DNA of 64,000 nt from Hofstenia miamia. Lineage: Eukaryota; Xenacoelomorpha; Acoela. The DNA lies in assembly GCA_004352715.1 (NCBI GenBank), contig SCFE01000016.1, positions 2,085,315 to 2,149,314 on the forward strand. The letters are read 5' to 3'. The notes beneath the pieces are model-generated. The model ran no database searches and was not told where the DNA came from. It saw only the letters and a list, made by a program, of their open reading frames with translations. Made by a program: the position numbers and the translations under genes. Shown piece by piece: positions 50,961 to 63,430 of this stretch; position 1 is the stretch's first letter; every line of letters begins with the position of its first letter.

Positions 50961-51287
50961 NNNNNNNNNNNNNNNNNNNNNNNNNNNNNNNNNNNNNNNN
51001 NNNNNNNNNNNNNNNNNNNNNNNNNNNNNNNNNNNNNNNNNNNNNNNNNNNNNNNNNNNNNNNNNNNNNNNNNNNNNNNNNNNNNNNNNNNNNNNNNNNN
51101 NNNNNNNNNNNNNNNNNNNNNNNNNNNNNNNNNNNNNNNNNNNNNNNNNNNNNNNNNNNNNNNNNNNNNNNNNNNNNNNNNNNNNNNNNNNNNNNNNNNN
51201 NNNNNNNNNNNNNNNNNNNNNNNNNNNNNNNNNNNNNNNNNNNNNNNNNNNNNNNNNNNNNNNNNNNNNNNNNNNTATATATATATA
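50925..51287. repeat. (TA)n tract interrupted by gap 50961-51275
   Basis: TA runs on both sides of 315 Ns. Confidence 0.95.
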
Positions 51288-51409
51288 AGCATATTGAGGT
51301 TTTCCAACAATTAAAATTTTAAGACTGTCGAATGATTTCAAATGAACTTTAACATTCATTTGATTGTGCATTATATTTTTTACTCCGCTTAGAAAAAAAT
51401 CCTATTTAT

Positions 51410-52135
51410 TAATGATCTTTCTTGGAATATCGTTTCTGTTGTATGGTGGGTGATCAAAAACCTCCCAGCGGAAATCGTTCAGAAAGGCTTCTGTTCGGGC
51501 AGCTGCATGGAGCCTTGCGCTGTCATGAGAAGCACAACACATGTGGTCAGCTTTCCACTTTGCTTGTTTTGGATCGCTCACTGGAGGTCTTTGAGGGTTT
51601 CATAGTAAGCCTCTGGGTTGTTCGTGTATCCTGGTGGCATGAAATCGACCAAAAGAATGCCCCTGAGGTTCCAAGTTGTCATCTTCTTCCTATTCAAGAA
51701 CGTTTGCTTGAATTTTGTGAGTTTGTTTGGCGAGTGAAGATGCATTCATTGCGCAGACGCGTCCTGAACTGACGAACGGAATCCAAGTCTCTTCCACAGT
51801 CACAATCTAACCTAATTTCTTCATGATCACTCGAAATAATGCACTTCTTGAAATCTCTGGGAAATCATCACTGTGCTCTGAAATATGAAACGACACCTTA
51901 ACTACGTCATCAAGTTTCTGCATGAGTTTATCAGTAAACTGTGAAAGCCGTCCACACTCCTCCTCATCATGCACCTCAGGCCATCGATTCTTGAACTTCC
52001 TGCACAATTCCTGCACTGATCCATCGCTCATGACTCCATCTCCATACACTAGACACAGCCAACAATGAATCTCAGCCGCGGTGTTGCGTTCTGCACACAG
52101 AAAGTGGACGACCAAGCGAATCTCACAGCTGGCAG
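51410..52135 (-). pseudogene. mariner transposase pseudogene
   Basis: From about 52,120 leftward: VVHFLCAERNTAAEIHCWL, VYGDGVMSDGSVQELCRKF, then NRWPEVHDEEECGRLSQFTD, the first HTH and GRPS-like linker of mariner (SETMAR-type) transposases. FPEISRSALFRVIMKKLG is the second HTH. After frameshifts the catalytic part shows LLHDSARLHAA (second Asp block) near 51,510 and FRWEVFDHPPYN near 51,460-51,435, where the third Asp of D34D is expected. Terminal repeats were not located. Inactive. Confidence 0.8.
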
Positions 52136-52600
52136 ATGCAATAATAGGGAGGTCTGTTATAAATGGTGCATGCGCAGAACTGAAGAAGTCTAATGAACTG
52201 CCACGATGCGTGAAGGTAGTTCACATTGCCATGCTGCTGTGATTGGTTGAATTCCAATGAAAGACAATTGGAAGTAAATTTTAAAATCGCCCTTGCATAT
52301 TGCAAAATAGAGTCACTGTATGACTGTAAATTTTCAAAGTTTACAATAAATAAACGATTGTTTTGAATAAATCAAACTTGAACCATTAGTACAACATATT
52401 TGTAAACTTATTCATATAGTTTTACTGCAACCTAAACCAGAGAATCTTTCAGAATGGCCAAAAAAGCAGAAAAATAATAATTTGCTAAAATATTGGTATT
52501 ATTTTTACGAATCAGAGCTTTGAAATATATCATTGTAACTATCAAAAGCTTTAGGAGAATACATAATTCAAGTTTTTAAAGGGAAATATTGGTTATCAAT
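52136..52600. other. Noncoding spacer
   Basis: No gene recognised; may include the 5' UTR and inverted repeat of the mariner copy. Confidence 0.45.
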
Positions 52601-53515
52601 GTGTTAAATATGGGAAAAATTCATCAGAACTCCTATCTGTTTGTGCTGGGGTACAATAAGGTCCTATATTTACTTTTGCAACAAATGAAATATCAAGCTT
52701 TAACACAGGATTAAAAAATTCCAAATACTCAGATGACACTAAAATTATTGCTAAAATTTTTTCAAAGAGCTGTCATGAAGATTATTTAGACAATGAAATT
52801 TCTTGAAGAAAGATTTGTAGCTTAATCCTGCTAAATCAGTAGAATTCAATTGCATACATAACAACATGTGAAATGATGCCCTCATACATATTGCTAATTT
52901 ACCACTCAAGATTGATTGCCAAAGAGTACTCAAGGCAAACTTCACGAAATATTAGGGCATAATAATGAATTATAAGTTGAACTGGAGTGAACATTTAAGC
53001 CAGTTAATCAGTGCATTATATGCAACTGTTAAAGAGATATCATGAAAATTGTCTTTCATAATCCATGATAGGGCTATGTTAATCTTTAATGCTTACATCA
53101 GGACAAAACTGTTATATTATTCAGTAGTATGGGCACCCGGACAAAGAACCAAACTCTCAAAACCTACCAGGCTATTTACCAAACTGTCCAAATTAGATTC
53201 TGATCTCCTTAAATGTGATATAAATCAAAGCTATGAAGGTATGTTTAGAAAAGCAATTAAATGTATACAAAGTGATGAACGCAAACCAATGAATGGAAGG
53301 TTAAGTACGTCCTTCAGCCCTTGCGGAAAAATGAAGTAAGCAAGAAGATTCAACGAATTGTATAGAAAGAATTTTATCCCTCAGGCTTGCAAGTTTCTAA
53401 ACCATGAAAACTTTAAACCAAAAATCTTGTAGCTAGTTTTATTTTTGTATTTTCTTTCCTATTAACATTTTATATATGTACAGGAAATAAAGCCTTTATT
53501 ATTATTATTATCATT
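52601..53515 (+). pseudogene. LINE RT C-terminal half, heavily decayed
   Basis: Pieces in all three frames read NSSELLSVCAGVQ (RT motif before the palm), FATNEISSFNTGLKNSKYSD then DTKIIA (decayed YADDT), LNPAKSVEFN (thumb), and a C-terminal region to about 53,340. It ends in a (TTA)n-like tail near 53,500-53,520. CR1/Jockey-type by motif order. Confidence 0.55.
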
Positions 53516-53689
53516 ATATCATTACTTCTCACAGCTTCATGCTGGTATCCCTTTTAGGTCAGAGAACTCACCAGTTCTCAGCGAGTCTGAGAGCTTTCTC
53601 AAGACTCTAGCTGTACCTAGCAATGCTGCCTTCTGTGCTACCACTCCCCCCCCCTCTACTTTGGTACTCCCAACTTCTCCAAGTATCTC

Positions 53690-54130
53690 TTATGCTTCTT
53701 ATTCACTGCTCCAAGTGCTCCTACAACTACCAGGACTACTTCAACTTTCTTCAACTTCCACAGCCTTTCTATTTCCTCAGCCAACTCACTATACTTGTCT
53801 ATCTCCTCTTTCTCCTTTCTTCTACATTCCTGTCCTTTGGTACTGCTATGTCTATCACTGTTCCCAATCTTTTATCTTTGTCTACCACTACTATGTCTGG
53901 CCTCCTTGCTTCTATCACCTTGCTTGTCCATATGTATATTATCCTTCTCATTTACTATGACGCTCTGTGGCTTGTGCTCATACCACTTCTGCTTCTAACC
54001 CATGCTGCCTTACTCAAACTCCAGTGCACCATTCTTCTCACCTTGTCATGCCTGAACTTACACTCATTCTGTGTCAACTTCTCACACCCTGCTATCAGAT
54101 GATCTACTGTCTCCGCCTCTTTCTTACATA
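53690..54130 (-). pseudogene. Zinc knuckle and restriction-like endonuclease of the R4-like LINE
   Basis: C-x2-C-x8-H-x4-C zinc motif (CRLCKKEAETVDHLIAGC), a linker with RHDKVRRMVHWSL, two stops, then RRPDIVVVDKDKRLGTVIDI, VPKDRNVEEKGEEIDKYSEL and VEVVLVVVGALGAVNKKHKR. RRPD...D and the later IVGALG block are hallmarks of the REL endonuclease that nicks target DNA in R2/R4-type LINEs. The stops at about 53,960 break this copy. Confidence 0.75.
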
Positions 54131-55730
54131 GCCTACACTAATCACTTACTTCCACTCTTCTGTCTATATGCTTCTTCACCCAGTTTTTTCTTATTGCTTG
54201 CTCCTGTGCTGCCATTATCAATGCTTCCGTTTCTCTTTTAAGTCCTGCTTTTCTTAACCACTTGTTCCTCTCTTCTCTGTGACACTTTTCTGTGTTCCTC
54301 CAGTATTCTCCATGCATTGCCTTCGCCTATACCTTGTTTGTCTCTCTGTTTCCATCCTGCTCATGTATGCTGTCTTTCTTTCACTTTCAGTTCTTATCTT
54401 CCTTAACTCCTTAGTGACCTCCAGTATTGACCCTTTAGGTTTTGCTTCTACGTATTCCTTTAGCCCTAGTGCTTCTGCTTCTACAGTTTCCTCCACACTT
54501 AGCAGCCCTTTCCCTCCCTTATGCCTTGCCCTGTACAGCCTATCTACATCTCAATTTAAGTTGAATGCTCTCTCTGCTGCTAGTATCTTCCTTGTCTCCC
54601 TGTCTAATTCCCTCAGTTCATTCTTGTTCCCACTAACTATTCCTGCCGAATATCTCAACACTGATATCCCCATGTATTAATTGCTTTTATACTATTCTGC
54701 CCATTCAATGCTTACTTCTGTAGTAGCTTCCTTACTCTCCTCTTGTATTCTTTCCTGATCCAAACTCCAACCCTGAATCTCTGCTTGCCTTTTCCAATGT
54801 CTCCACTTGCTTCTGCAACATCTTCCTTCAACTAGCATACATCTTCAGGTCGTCCATGTACTATAGGTGACTCGCTGCTCTACCATTCTTCTCCAGCTTA
54901 TACCCTATGCCTTTAACTTTTCTGTGATAGGGATTCGGCTAACTACAAACAGTAGTGGTGCTAAGCTGTCTCCCTGGAATATGCCTCGCCTAAACCACAT
55001 ACTGTGCCCGTCTATCTCAGTCTGCCACTTTCCCATCTCCCTCTCTAGAAACTCCATTGGCCTCTAGCATCCTCAATACCCACCTATGTGATATGCAGTC
55101 ATACGCCTTCCAGTAGTCTATCCATGCCATTGCTAAGTTTCTCTTAACTTCTACTACAATTCTCCACTACTGCCTTGTTTATTAACAACTAATCTTTGCA
55201 TCCTGCATCCTTTCTGCTCCTCTGGTATCAACCTGTTCTGTTGTAAGTAACATGCCAGCCTACTTGAAATCACAGAAGTTAGCAATTTCCAAGTTGTTGG
55301 CAGACATGTTATTTGCCTGAAGTTGCTTGCCTCACTGCCTGTCTTTGGGTCCTATCAAAAATGTCCTTCCCACTACCATCCACTCTAGACACCCACTCAC
55401 CACACACTCCTCTCTCATGAACACTTGTGAACTTCTTCAGCCAATGCCCATGTACCTCATCTCTGCCTGGCGCCTTCCAATCCTTCATCTTCTTTAGAGC
55501 TTCCTTTAGCTTTGCCATTGTGATTACTTCTTGTTGTCTGAACCCCTTCTGCATCTGCTCACTCTCTATCGCTGGTCACTCACTTCACCATATATTCTCC
55601 CAGAACCTTACTGCATCTTCGCCTGCTCTAGTTTTTTTGTAGAATCTTCCTTCTTGAGTAGCAAACTTCATATTGTCTCTTGCCTGCTTTCCACTTGCCC
55701 TATATTTTCTCAGTTTCTCAGCTTCTGCGA

Positions 55731-56123
55731 CTAATCTCTGCTTAAGCTCTTCTCTATAGTCTTTCCCTTACCTACCCTGCACCTGTCCTGTACCGCCTTA
55801 CTTGTCCTGATCTTCCCTATTTGCTGCCTAATCTTTGCAATCCTTCTCTCCCATGCTGGCTTTCTGTCTCTCTTATCTTCTTGTCGTCTTTTATTCTTCA
55901 TGTCTATGCCTACATTTTTCAGCACCTCCCATGCTCCTGCATACACTAATCTGTTTATCTCTGTTTCAGTCTTAGCATCTATCCTTTCTAATACTTTGTT
56001 AACCTTTGCTGTTTCTACTGCTAACTTGCTTCTCTTAATGCCTCTTGGTACTGGCAACCTACTTCTGTCTTCTATATCTTTCTTCATTCTTTCCTTGATT
56101 GTTGTCTCTGTTTCTACATCCAC
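55731..56123 (-). pseudogene. N-terminal coding segment of the R4-like LINE
   Basis: About 130 codons, Lys/Arg/Glu-rich and helical (KLAVETAKVNKVLERIDAKT, INRLVYAGAWEVLKNVGID, RKPAWERRIAKIRQQIGKI). 'Y.G..V+...+G++......+..PWE.R+..+I..+' is a common block upstream of the RT in these LINEs. A frameshift separates it from the RT part downstream. Confidence 0.6.
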
Positions 56124-56529
56124 GGTTTCTGCTGCTTCATTGTCTTTTTACTTCGTCTGCTTAGCTCTTCTTTTTCCCTTATTCTCATCCAGCTTCAACT
56201 TTCTGACCTGACCTGCAAGCCTCTGCTCTGTAACATCTAATCCTGTTTCTTCTTTTTTCCATTCTTCCAACATTCTCTTCATATAACCCCTCTCATCTGG
56301 TCTGCTTCTTCTGTAACACTCCAATGCTATCCTGTTCTGCTCATCTGTCCACTTGTGCCGTTGTCCATTGGTCTGTGTGAATCCTATACTGCCACTTCTC
56401 GAGTCCACACTCCCGATTGTGGAGTCCGCCTGTTGACCGGAGATTCTTCGCACCCTCTGACCATTTAAGGCCTGCCGGGGACTGAGGGCCTTTTCTTTTC
56501 GTTTCACTTTCATTGAAGTTAGGGTCGGG

Positions 56530-56592
56530 GTCGGGCTCGAACCCGGGTCCCACCAGTCCCAGTCTAGCCTTCTACCCCTTGGCCACTGGGGC
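56530..56592 (-). promoter_or_regulatory. tRNA-like block with A and B boxes at the 5' end of the R4-like LINE
   Basis: On the minus strand TGGCCAAGGGG (56,575-56,585) fits the RNA polymerase III A box and GGTTCGAGCCC (56,533-56,543) closely fits the B box, with tRNA-like spacing of about 30 bp. It could be a SINE head or an internal promoter. Confidence 0.6.
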
Positions 56593-56600
56593 CCATTATT

Positions 56601-56682
<82 letters not shown>
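56593..56682. repeat. (ATT)n microsatellite
   Basis: About 90 bp of (ATT)n with one substitution, directly upstream of the LINE 5' end. Poly-Asn frames here are its translation. Confidence 0.95.
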
Positions 56683-56683
<1 letters not shown>

Positions 56684-56789
56684 GCCATTCACAATTTTGT
56701 TCCATCTTGTGAAATGTCATTATTCTAAATGATGTGATCGATTTCTCATTAAAACGGTTTGCCCAGTTTCTCAACGAATTTGGAAAATG

Positions 56790-57480
56790 TCGAAATTTCT
56801 GTATGCAGTAAATCTTGTACTACACCTGTCTTTCTTTGAAAAGGAAAAACGTGCTAATGTTTACGATACGACTAACATCCACAAACAACTGTAAATAATC
56901 AAAGTTTCTTACATGTTCTCATTAGTCCTACTGCATGTGAGTCTTGGTTAGTGCTGTGTAGAGTTATTGAGAATGTGAATTCTGCTTTAGTTTGACCAAA
57001 TTTGGATCATACTATAAAAAAACTTGCTATTTCATGGGTGAAAGCTTTATATTTGGCATCGGATGGCGCGCAATACATGAGTAAGATTGGATCAGTCCTA
57101 GAATGCCTTCATCTAAACTAACGCACCATAATGTTCACTTACTTCACAATTGCGCTGAAAGGGTTCTTGCCTCATATCAATCTGTTGACAACATCATTGC
57201 AAAAACGTCTGCAACAATGAGAAAACAAATCCGACGTAATGAATTACTAAAAATGGGCTGTCAATTCCAACTCATCCCAATATTACTCACTGGGGAAGTT
57301 GGTTGTAAGCTGCAATATGTTACTCCCAGTAACTAAACACTGTGAAAAACATTGCCAGAATGTGGTATCATAGTTTATTGCTTGTGATTCTCGTAATTGA
57401 AACAATTATTTGATGTAGATAAGAACTAGTTTTTGGCTATTTTGATAACAAACATCGAAGGCACTAGTTGGACACGCTTG
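56790..57480 (+). pseudogene. hAT transposase relic
   Basis: Frameshifted plus-strand pieces: ISWVKALYLASDGAQYMSKI (second Asp region, near 57,030-57,090), LTHHNVHLLHNCAERVLASY and QSVDNIIAKTSATMRKQIRR (57,115-57,235), then LLKMG and GEVGCKLQYVTPSN. It matches the FHITCMAHLLHNCAEKV...VDNLISTVKAVTVKNRNR...SKIG region of the hAT transposase at 44,791-46,188 at moderate similarity. The 5' zinc finger and C-terminal dimerisation block are not seen. Inactive. Confidence 0.75.
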
Positions 57481-57795
57481 AATTCGCTGATTATCACAAA
57501 AATTAGCTCAATTCAGATGACCCTGTTTTGATATACAATAATTCACGAAGAGTCAAACTTACTGACATTAATCTAATTCGGACATGCAATTTTGAAGTTG
57601 GGTTTGCACCCATTTGCCTGTTGCAAAAATGTGTGGCGTTAACATCTGCAGTAGAAAGCTCACTTATTAAATTGAAGAAGGTGATGTTTTTATAAGGTAC
57701 AGCAATATTCTATTCAGTTTTGGCGAATATATTAAAAAATTCATCAGAAAATACGTGACCGTTTTCATTTCTAGATAAAAGTTGAAATTTTCCAA

Positions 57796-57799
<4 letters not shown>

Positions 57800-57837
<38 letters not shown>
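57800..57837. repeat. (TA)n tract
   Basis: Alternating TA; followed on the minus strand by a weak CTGAAGA...GAATC sequence resembling the Penelope 3' motif. Confidence 0.9.
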
Positions 57838-57838
<1 letters not shown>

Positions 57839-58069
57839 CACATTAGGGGCAATAGATTCAAAATTTAAAATTATCTTCAGCGTACTAGACTCCATGGCAG
57901 TGGAATACGAATCCAGAGAATTTTTTCTTCAAACTCATACATAAGACATTTACCCCTTTTCCAAATGCAATGCAAAATATTTTTGGATATAATTAATTGT
58001 TTTAAGTACTATTGTTATTATTATTAAGTGTTACACTCTTATAAGCAAATATTAGTGCTTAAAAGTAAT

Positions 58070-59050
58070 GCAGAACAAAACTATGCACTAAAATAAAAAT
58101 AGAATTAAAAAAGATGCTTCTTCAAATACTTTTTGAAACTGATTAGACTTGATGAGGCCTGTAATTCTGATGGAAGTGAACTCCAGAGATGTGTTTCCTT
58201 ATATTAAAAACTCCTAAACAGTAAATTTGTTGAGCCAAGAGTCTGTCTGAAGTGAGATGATTGTGACAGCCGTGTGATTCATGAACTGACGTTGCACTGT
58301 ACTGATCAGATAAATATTTCGGTACTTGAATAGTATTTTATATGTTATACATGATAATCAGGATTTTGAATTTAATTCTTTTTAAAACTGGAAGCCAATG
58401 TAAGTCGTGCAAAAGTATTGTTGAGTGAGAATATCGTGGCATTTTGAAAACTAAGCGTGCAGCATGATTTTGTATTGTCTGTAATTTTCTAATGCACTAA
58501 CTAGGAAGGCCATGTAATAATGAATTACAGTAATAAAGCTTGGAGAGTATTAAACTTCGAACTAATAGAATTACAGTTTTCCATTCTATAAACAGGGCGG
58601 ATAAGTCTTATTGATCGTAAAAGCTATAAACACACTTTAAATGTGTTTTCTATGTATGGTTGTAGACAAAGATGTGAGTCAAAAATAACTCCCAATAGCT
58701 TCAAATTCGTTGCAATTTTAACATTTGAATCCAATGGTTTAACAGATTTTGGTGGAAATGAATTAACCTTCTTATGTACAAAATACATTCAGTTTTATTT
58801 ACATTAATTTTCAGCCTTAGAGAAAGACAAAACTTATTTATACTTTCCATTAATTCTTGTAGATGTGAAAGACCTTGATTGCAATCATTAATAGCAAAAT
58901 ATAGCTGGCTATCATCTGCAAAAAAATGAAATGAAGTATCCAGTGAAACGATGTGGGCAGATGCAACAGAGTTGAAGTTAAATACTAGCGCAGGTCTGAT
59001 GATTCGGGCATTAGTTAGTTGAAATATATAAGAAAACTAATATTAACTGT
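58070..59050 (-). pseudogene. L2/CR1-like LINE RT fragment and C-terminus
   Basis: Read leftward: SLRPALVFNFNSVASAH then FHFFADDSQLYFAINDCNQG near 58,930-58,870 (FADD catalytic motif), LRLKINVNKTECILYI (thumb) near 58,800, LSKLYYCNSLLHGLPS near 58,510, KLQTIQNHAARLVFKM near 58,475, LLHDLHWLPVLKRIKFKILI near 58,400 and a GVHFHQNYRPHQV-like end near 58,170. The 'YCNSLL.GLP....KLQ.IQN.AARLV......LHWLPV..RI.FKIL' series is characteristic of L2/CR1 LINEs. Multiple stops. Confidence 0.8.
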
Positions 59051-61400
59051 TCCCAAAAAGTATTAAAAGTTTTTTATATATAATATTACTTATTGCATTC
59101 TGCATGTTTAGCCAATCAATCTTCATGAATTCGCTTTTTAACCATTCTTAGATTAAAAATTAAACTTGGAAAATCTTGGAAATCCCTTGAAAAACTTTTG
59201 GTTCTATGATTCCTTTCAAAGATCTTGAACATTTCTTAAGGTAAATTTTCAAGATTTTTTCATGAGTTTCTTGCAAAGATTTTGGTACATTTTCAAAAGA
59301 AATGTGTCGAATTTGGTTATTTTTTAAAGCATTTCGTGAAACAAATTAATAGTACATTGCATAGATATATTTGTATTGGTTATACATGTAATAATTTGTG
59401 GTTAACTCCCAAATAGTTGCTATTGGAATTGGTAGCATTATTCAGATGAGAGGAGTTGCTATAATATTACTCCACTTTTTATTAATTTTTCAATTTCATC
59501 ATTATTATGTTCTCTAAATTGACAAAATTGTAATGTGAAATGTTTTTTTCTAATTCGAAATTTTCCCAAATCGTAATATATAAGTACAATGAAGTCTCAA
59601 AATAATTTATTCATTAAAATTATACTACCTTGATTTTGCGTCCCTCTGAGAATATAGATTAATCAATTTCTCGGTAGCATAAGTTTTTTGCTTCATGCAC
59701 ACATCTAAGCCGATTTTCTGAAATACATTGTTTTTTATGGAAATTCCTCAGTTTCCGCCTATGTGCTGATGCTATTGAAGAATTTTTCTAACAATGCAGT
59801 TGCTGAAGTGATCAACCGCACACCATTCTGGCTTAAATTGTCTGGAAGTTTTTCAGCGATTCCACTTCGATGGATAAAATAGTGTCATATCATCTCTCTA
59901 AGTAGATTTTGAGAATATCTATTTTCTTAAGCACCAGAATTGTTCAATCTCTCTTGAATTTAGTAATAATGCACTCAACAGCACTTCTTGGAATATTGGT
60001 GAACTGACTAGAGGATGCTAAGACTAACCCTTGCCTCTTCTTTGAAATAACAATTTTCCTAATCGATTAAGGAAGATATCAGGCCATTATTTTATATATA
60101 AATGAAGTTAGTCTTTCCCCAATGGGCATACAGTAAAATTGACTTTGACAACTATTCAAAGATGCAGATAAGCAATATTTTCAAGAGCTGCTTCAATACT
60201 CGTCATAATCTGAGAAATTTCTGATTGCATAAGATCCAAAGAGGAACATTAAATGACAAATTGTATTTTTTTTAAATGGTTTTCTAGAAGTCTCAGGGGA
60301 TAATTTATCTAACCTCATTAACCGATTATTTTATACAACAAAATCGCTAAATTATTTTAATTATTAAATTGATAACTGTCTCGATACTTTTCTCCAAATC
60401 TCAGATCTGAGATCTATAGATTTGCAAGGCAGCTTAGTAGCGGGTTAACTGGTTAACTATTTGAAGTTATAACCGACTTAATAAAGCCATATATTCCCAC
60501 AATACGGTATTTTTACAAACAACTTCCAAAAAAATTGAAGGAGATTGAAAAAGAAACCTCCACTTAAGAGAACCAATTGGGTTCAATTTCAATTGGGGGT
60601 CTTACAAAAAAATGATAAAAGAGAGATACATACTTAAATACAAATTGAGGTTCGTTAACTTATTTGTAAGACCTAATTCATTCTTAGTGCAAAATTAGTT
60701 CTTGCAATTTAGATGAAAGCAAAAATTTAGTAAAACAACCAAATGTAAAAGTACTTATTCCCTATATCTATATCTACTAGTTCACTAAGCACATTTGCAT
60801 GCAAGATTGAGTGTGTACTTTTTTTTGCCAGACCCCCCCCCCTTACTACTAATCCTAAGCTAAAATTTCACTTTTAAAAGAAGAGAAATATTGTTAATGA
60901 AAAATATACACACATGTTTCAAGTGAAGTTAATTGTCATAAAGCTAAGGTATTTGCATAATTTTAATAGATATGATCAACAACTAAATGCTCACCCATTC
61001 AAATGTAGTAAGCAATTCCCTCATTTGATTGCATAGCAAACAAAAATAATAGTTAATGCACAGCAAATAAATGATAATTTTTCTATCTATGTTAGTATTC
61101 CTTAAATAACGCAAAGGAAAGTTTGGCCAATTACCAATTGCAAAACAATGATAAACTAAATAGAATAGATTAAATCTAAGTAAAATATTGGACCCGAATT
61201 ATGCCAAATGTCTACACCTAGGCTAGACAGTAAGATTTATTTAGCAAATATTTGTTTTAATGTGGCTAACAAAGATTTGGCATGTTGAAAGAGGGTTTTG
61301 CTTAAGTTTTGTTTGGATGGTTTTTGGTTTTCTGTGTTATATAGACTTTTATTTATATGTTAGATTGTATTTTTAACTTAATGAAATCTTCTGGAGAATC
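59051..61400. other. Gene-poor AT-rich stretch
   Basis: About 2.3 kb without a supported gene. A C-run lies at 60,832-60,842. Faint, unconvincing resemblance to transposase debris on the minus strand around 59,690-60,060; otherwise nothing recognised. Confidence 0.5.
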
Positions 61401-61419
61401 TTGTAATTTTTATAGGTAA

Positions 61420-63430
61420 AGTGCATGCCATTTCTTATCTCAAAGAATCTGTCTCTGATAATTTTTTCAAACATAATTGTTATTCTGTACCTACTTGAAT
61501 TATCAGATGATATAATTTTTATTCAATTAATAGTCAATAATAATGTAAATTTTGAATGTGCAACTATTATTGATTTAAACCCTGTTTTAATTCTCATTGT
61601 CTGTATCTACATTCTTTCACATTCAAGCAATTATCACCCACCATGCCAAAAAGTTTGTTCATGTACTTCGTCTTGCTTAACTTCTTATCGTGCTTTTATA
61701 AGATCCTTAAACTATCCAATTAGAGAAGATAAAATATACTTGCTTGGTGACTTCAATTTTACAAATCTAAATTTAGAAACTAGAATTTCTAGTAATGATT
61801 ACAAACAACAAATTATGGATATACTATTAAATCAAACAGTTACTTTTCCTCTTCACAAGAGTGGCAACATCTCGATCGGGTTTTCATAAATGACGATTGA
61901 TTACTCCTACGTCTGACAGTTTCTCTGATCGTGGAATAATTAGTATTGATTTCAATTAATCCTTTTAAAAATTCTTTCAAGCTTGATAATATCAATAATA
62001 CTCCCTCATACTCTTTTTCTCAGACAAATGTAAACGAATTTAAGCTAAGCTTAATCTCTTAACTTTTGAAATTTAATCACTCTCTTAATAATTCATTTAT
62101 ATTGATGAATGGTATGATTTATTTAATATTATTAATACCTATGTTCCAAGAAAAGAAACAAGCGACCTCATCTATCCAAATATTTTCGCTCACACGCTGT
62201 TCATCTACTAAATGAATTTGAATTGCTTAAATTAAAAATTATGAAGCTAGCTTAATCAATAATCAATAATTCGTAAGCCACTCATTTTAATTCGACGACA
62301 ACTATCAGAATCTATCGAATTTGATGCCACATTATTTGCTGAAAATTTTGCTAATAAGGACAATATTTCCAACTGTACAAGCTTCTTCGCTCACTAAAGT
62401 CATATCCTCTTCCTTCACGAATCAATGAGAATTCTGATTTTGCAAGTAATCGATTAGAAATATGCTTGATCGTTAATTTGCTTCCATAGATCAACATGAA
62501 TCTGATCTATCTCCACGATGACGTTCAAATTATTCAATGTGATGATGTGTCTTTTATGTAAGATGACAATTTATGTCTTCTTAGTAGCTGCACTTCATCA
62601 GGTTGGGGTTTAGATTACTTACCTTGCTTATTTTTGAGCGATTATCCTAAAGAAATATATTTTCATATTTTTCAACTTTTAAAATCTTTGTTGGAAGTTT
62701 GCATTATTTCCAATGATCTGGAAAACCGCAAAAATTATTCCATTGCTTAAATCGGGCAATAGAAACATCGTGTGTAATCATAGACCAATCTCTATTTTAC
62801 CAAAGCTTTCTTTGCTTTTGAAAAATTAATATTTAAAGAACTTTTTACTGCAGTGCATCATTTCCAATCAAAGCATCAATATGGCTTTACAAAGAAACGA
62901 TCAACTACTTTAGAATTTTTGAATTACTTAAATGAAGTTTATCGTTATCATGGCATAAACTATCCTTTGCTTTCATTTTATATTGAATTTGTAAAAAATT
63001 TGAATTACTCAAGGTTATTTCTTAGGATTATTTTTATTTCTTTGCTAAATAAATGACCTTCCATCTGTTTGAAGAAACTTATTTCCATTTTTTTTGCTAA
63101 TGACTTTAAATTACTTATCTCGATGATTTATCAACAGTTTGGAAATGATTTATCGTTGATCAAAGAATAGGTTTTGAATAACAAAATGTCTTTTAATTTA
63201 GCAAGAATATTCTAAACCCATTTATGACATACAAGTGTCTGCTTTATCGTTCAGTGGAAAAACGTTTTATCCTACAATTGAGGTTCGTGATCTTGGTGTC
63301 TATATTACATTTAAATTGCCATGATCTAAACATATGAATAAAAATATCATCAAATCTTGTAAAGTAATATTTAAAACAAAAGATCCTTTCTATTTAGCAC
63401 CTCAACAAATTATAAACTAACGTTATGTAA
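61420..63430 (+). mobile_element. Decayed LINE (endonuclease and RT remnants)
   Basis: A readable endonuclease part ends with IYLLGDFNFTNLNLE (the GDFN active-site block, near 61,735-61,770) and a following SFSDRG-like stretch. After heavily damaged DNA the RT appears: TAKIIPLLKSGN near 62,730, NHRPISILPKLS near 62,780, and HHFQSKHQYGFTKKRSTTLE near 62,860-62,910 (the Q.GF....ST block). Palm motifs are not intact. It is CR1/Jockey- or RTE-like by order. Confidence 0.7.

Larger units (their letters stand above)
53530..56615 (-). mobile_element. R4/Hero-like LINE with restriction-like endonuclease, full length but degenerate
   Basis: Read leftward: a 5' tRNA-like block (56,530-56,590), an N-terminal coding part from about 56,510, KWTDEQNRIALECYRRSRP (Myb-like) near 56,330, KKMKDWKAPGRDEVHGHWLK near 55,480-55,420 ('KAPG.D.' block before the RT), a decayed WIDY-KA block near 55,120, the RT catalytic YMDDLKMYA at 54,840-54,861, and a CCHC zinc motif CRLCKKEAETVDHLIAGC near 54,125-54,075. 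The C-terminus carries a PD-type nuclease: RRPDIVVVDKDKRLGTVIDI (53,906-53,850), then VVVGALGAVNKKHKRYLEKL near 53,750-53,690. It is more GC-rich than the surroundings, with many frameshifts. Confidence 0.75.

Noticed and set aside
53623-54102. Leu/Ser/Thr-rich membrane-like protein on the plus strand
   Set aside because: It is the antisense of the R4-like LINE endonuclease; hydrophobicity is a by-product of the pyrimidine-rich strand.
56593-56774. Poly-asparagine protein
   Set aside because: Translation of the (ATT)n tract next to the LINE; not a prion-like or host protein.
57837-57885. Fourth hammerhead-like motif
   Set aside because: CTGAAGA is present beside a TA tract on the minus strand, but GAAAC is replaced by GAATC and no Penelope coding sequence lies upstream.
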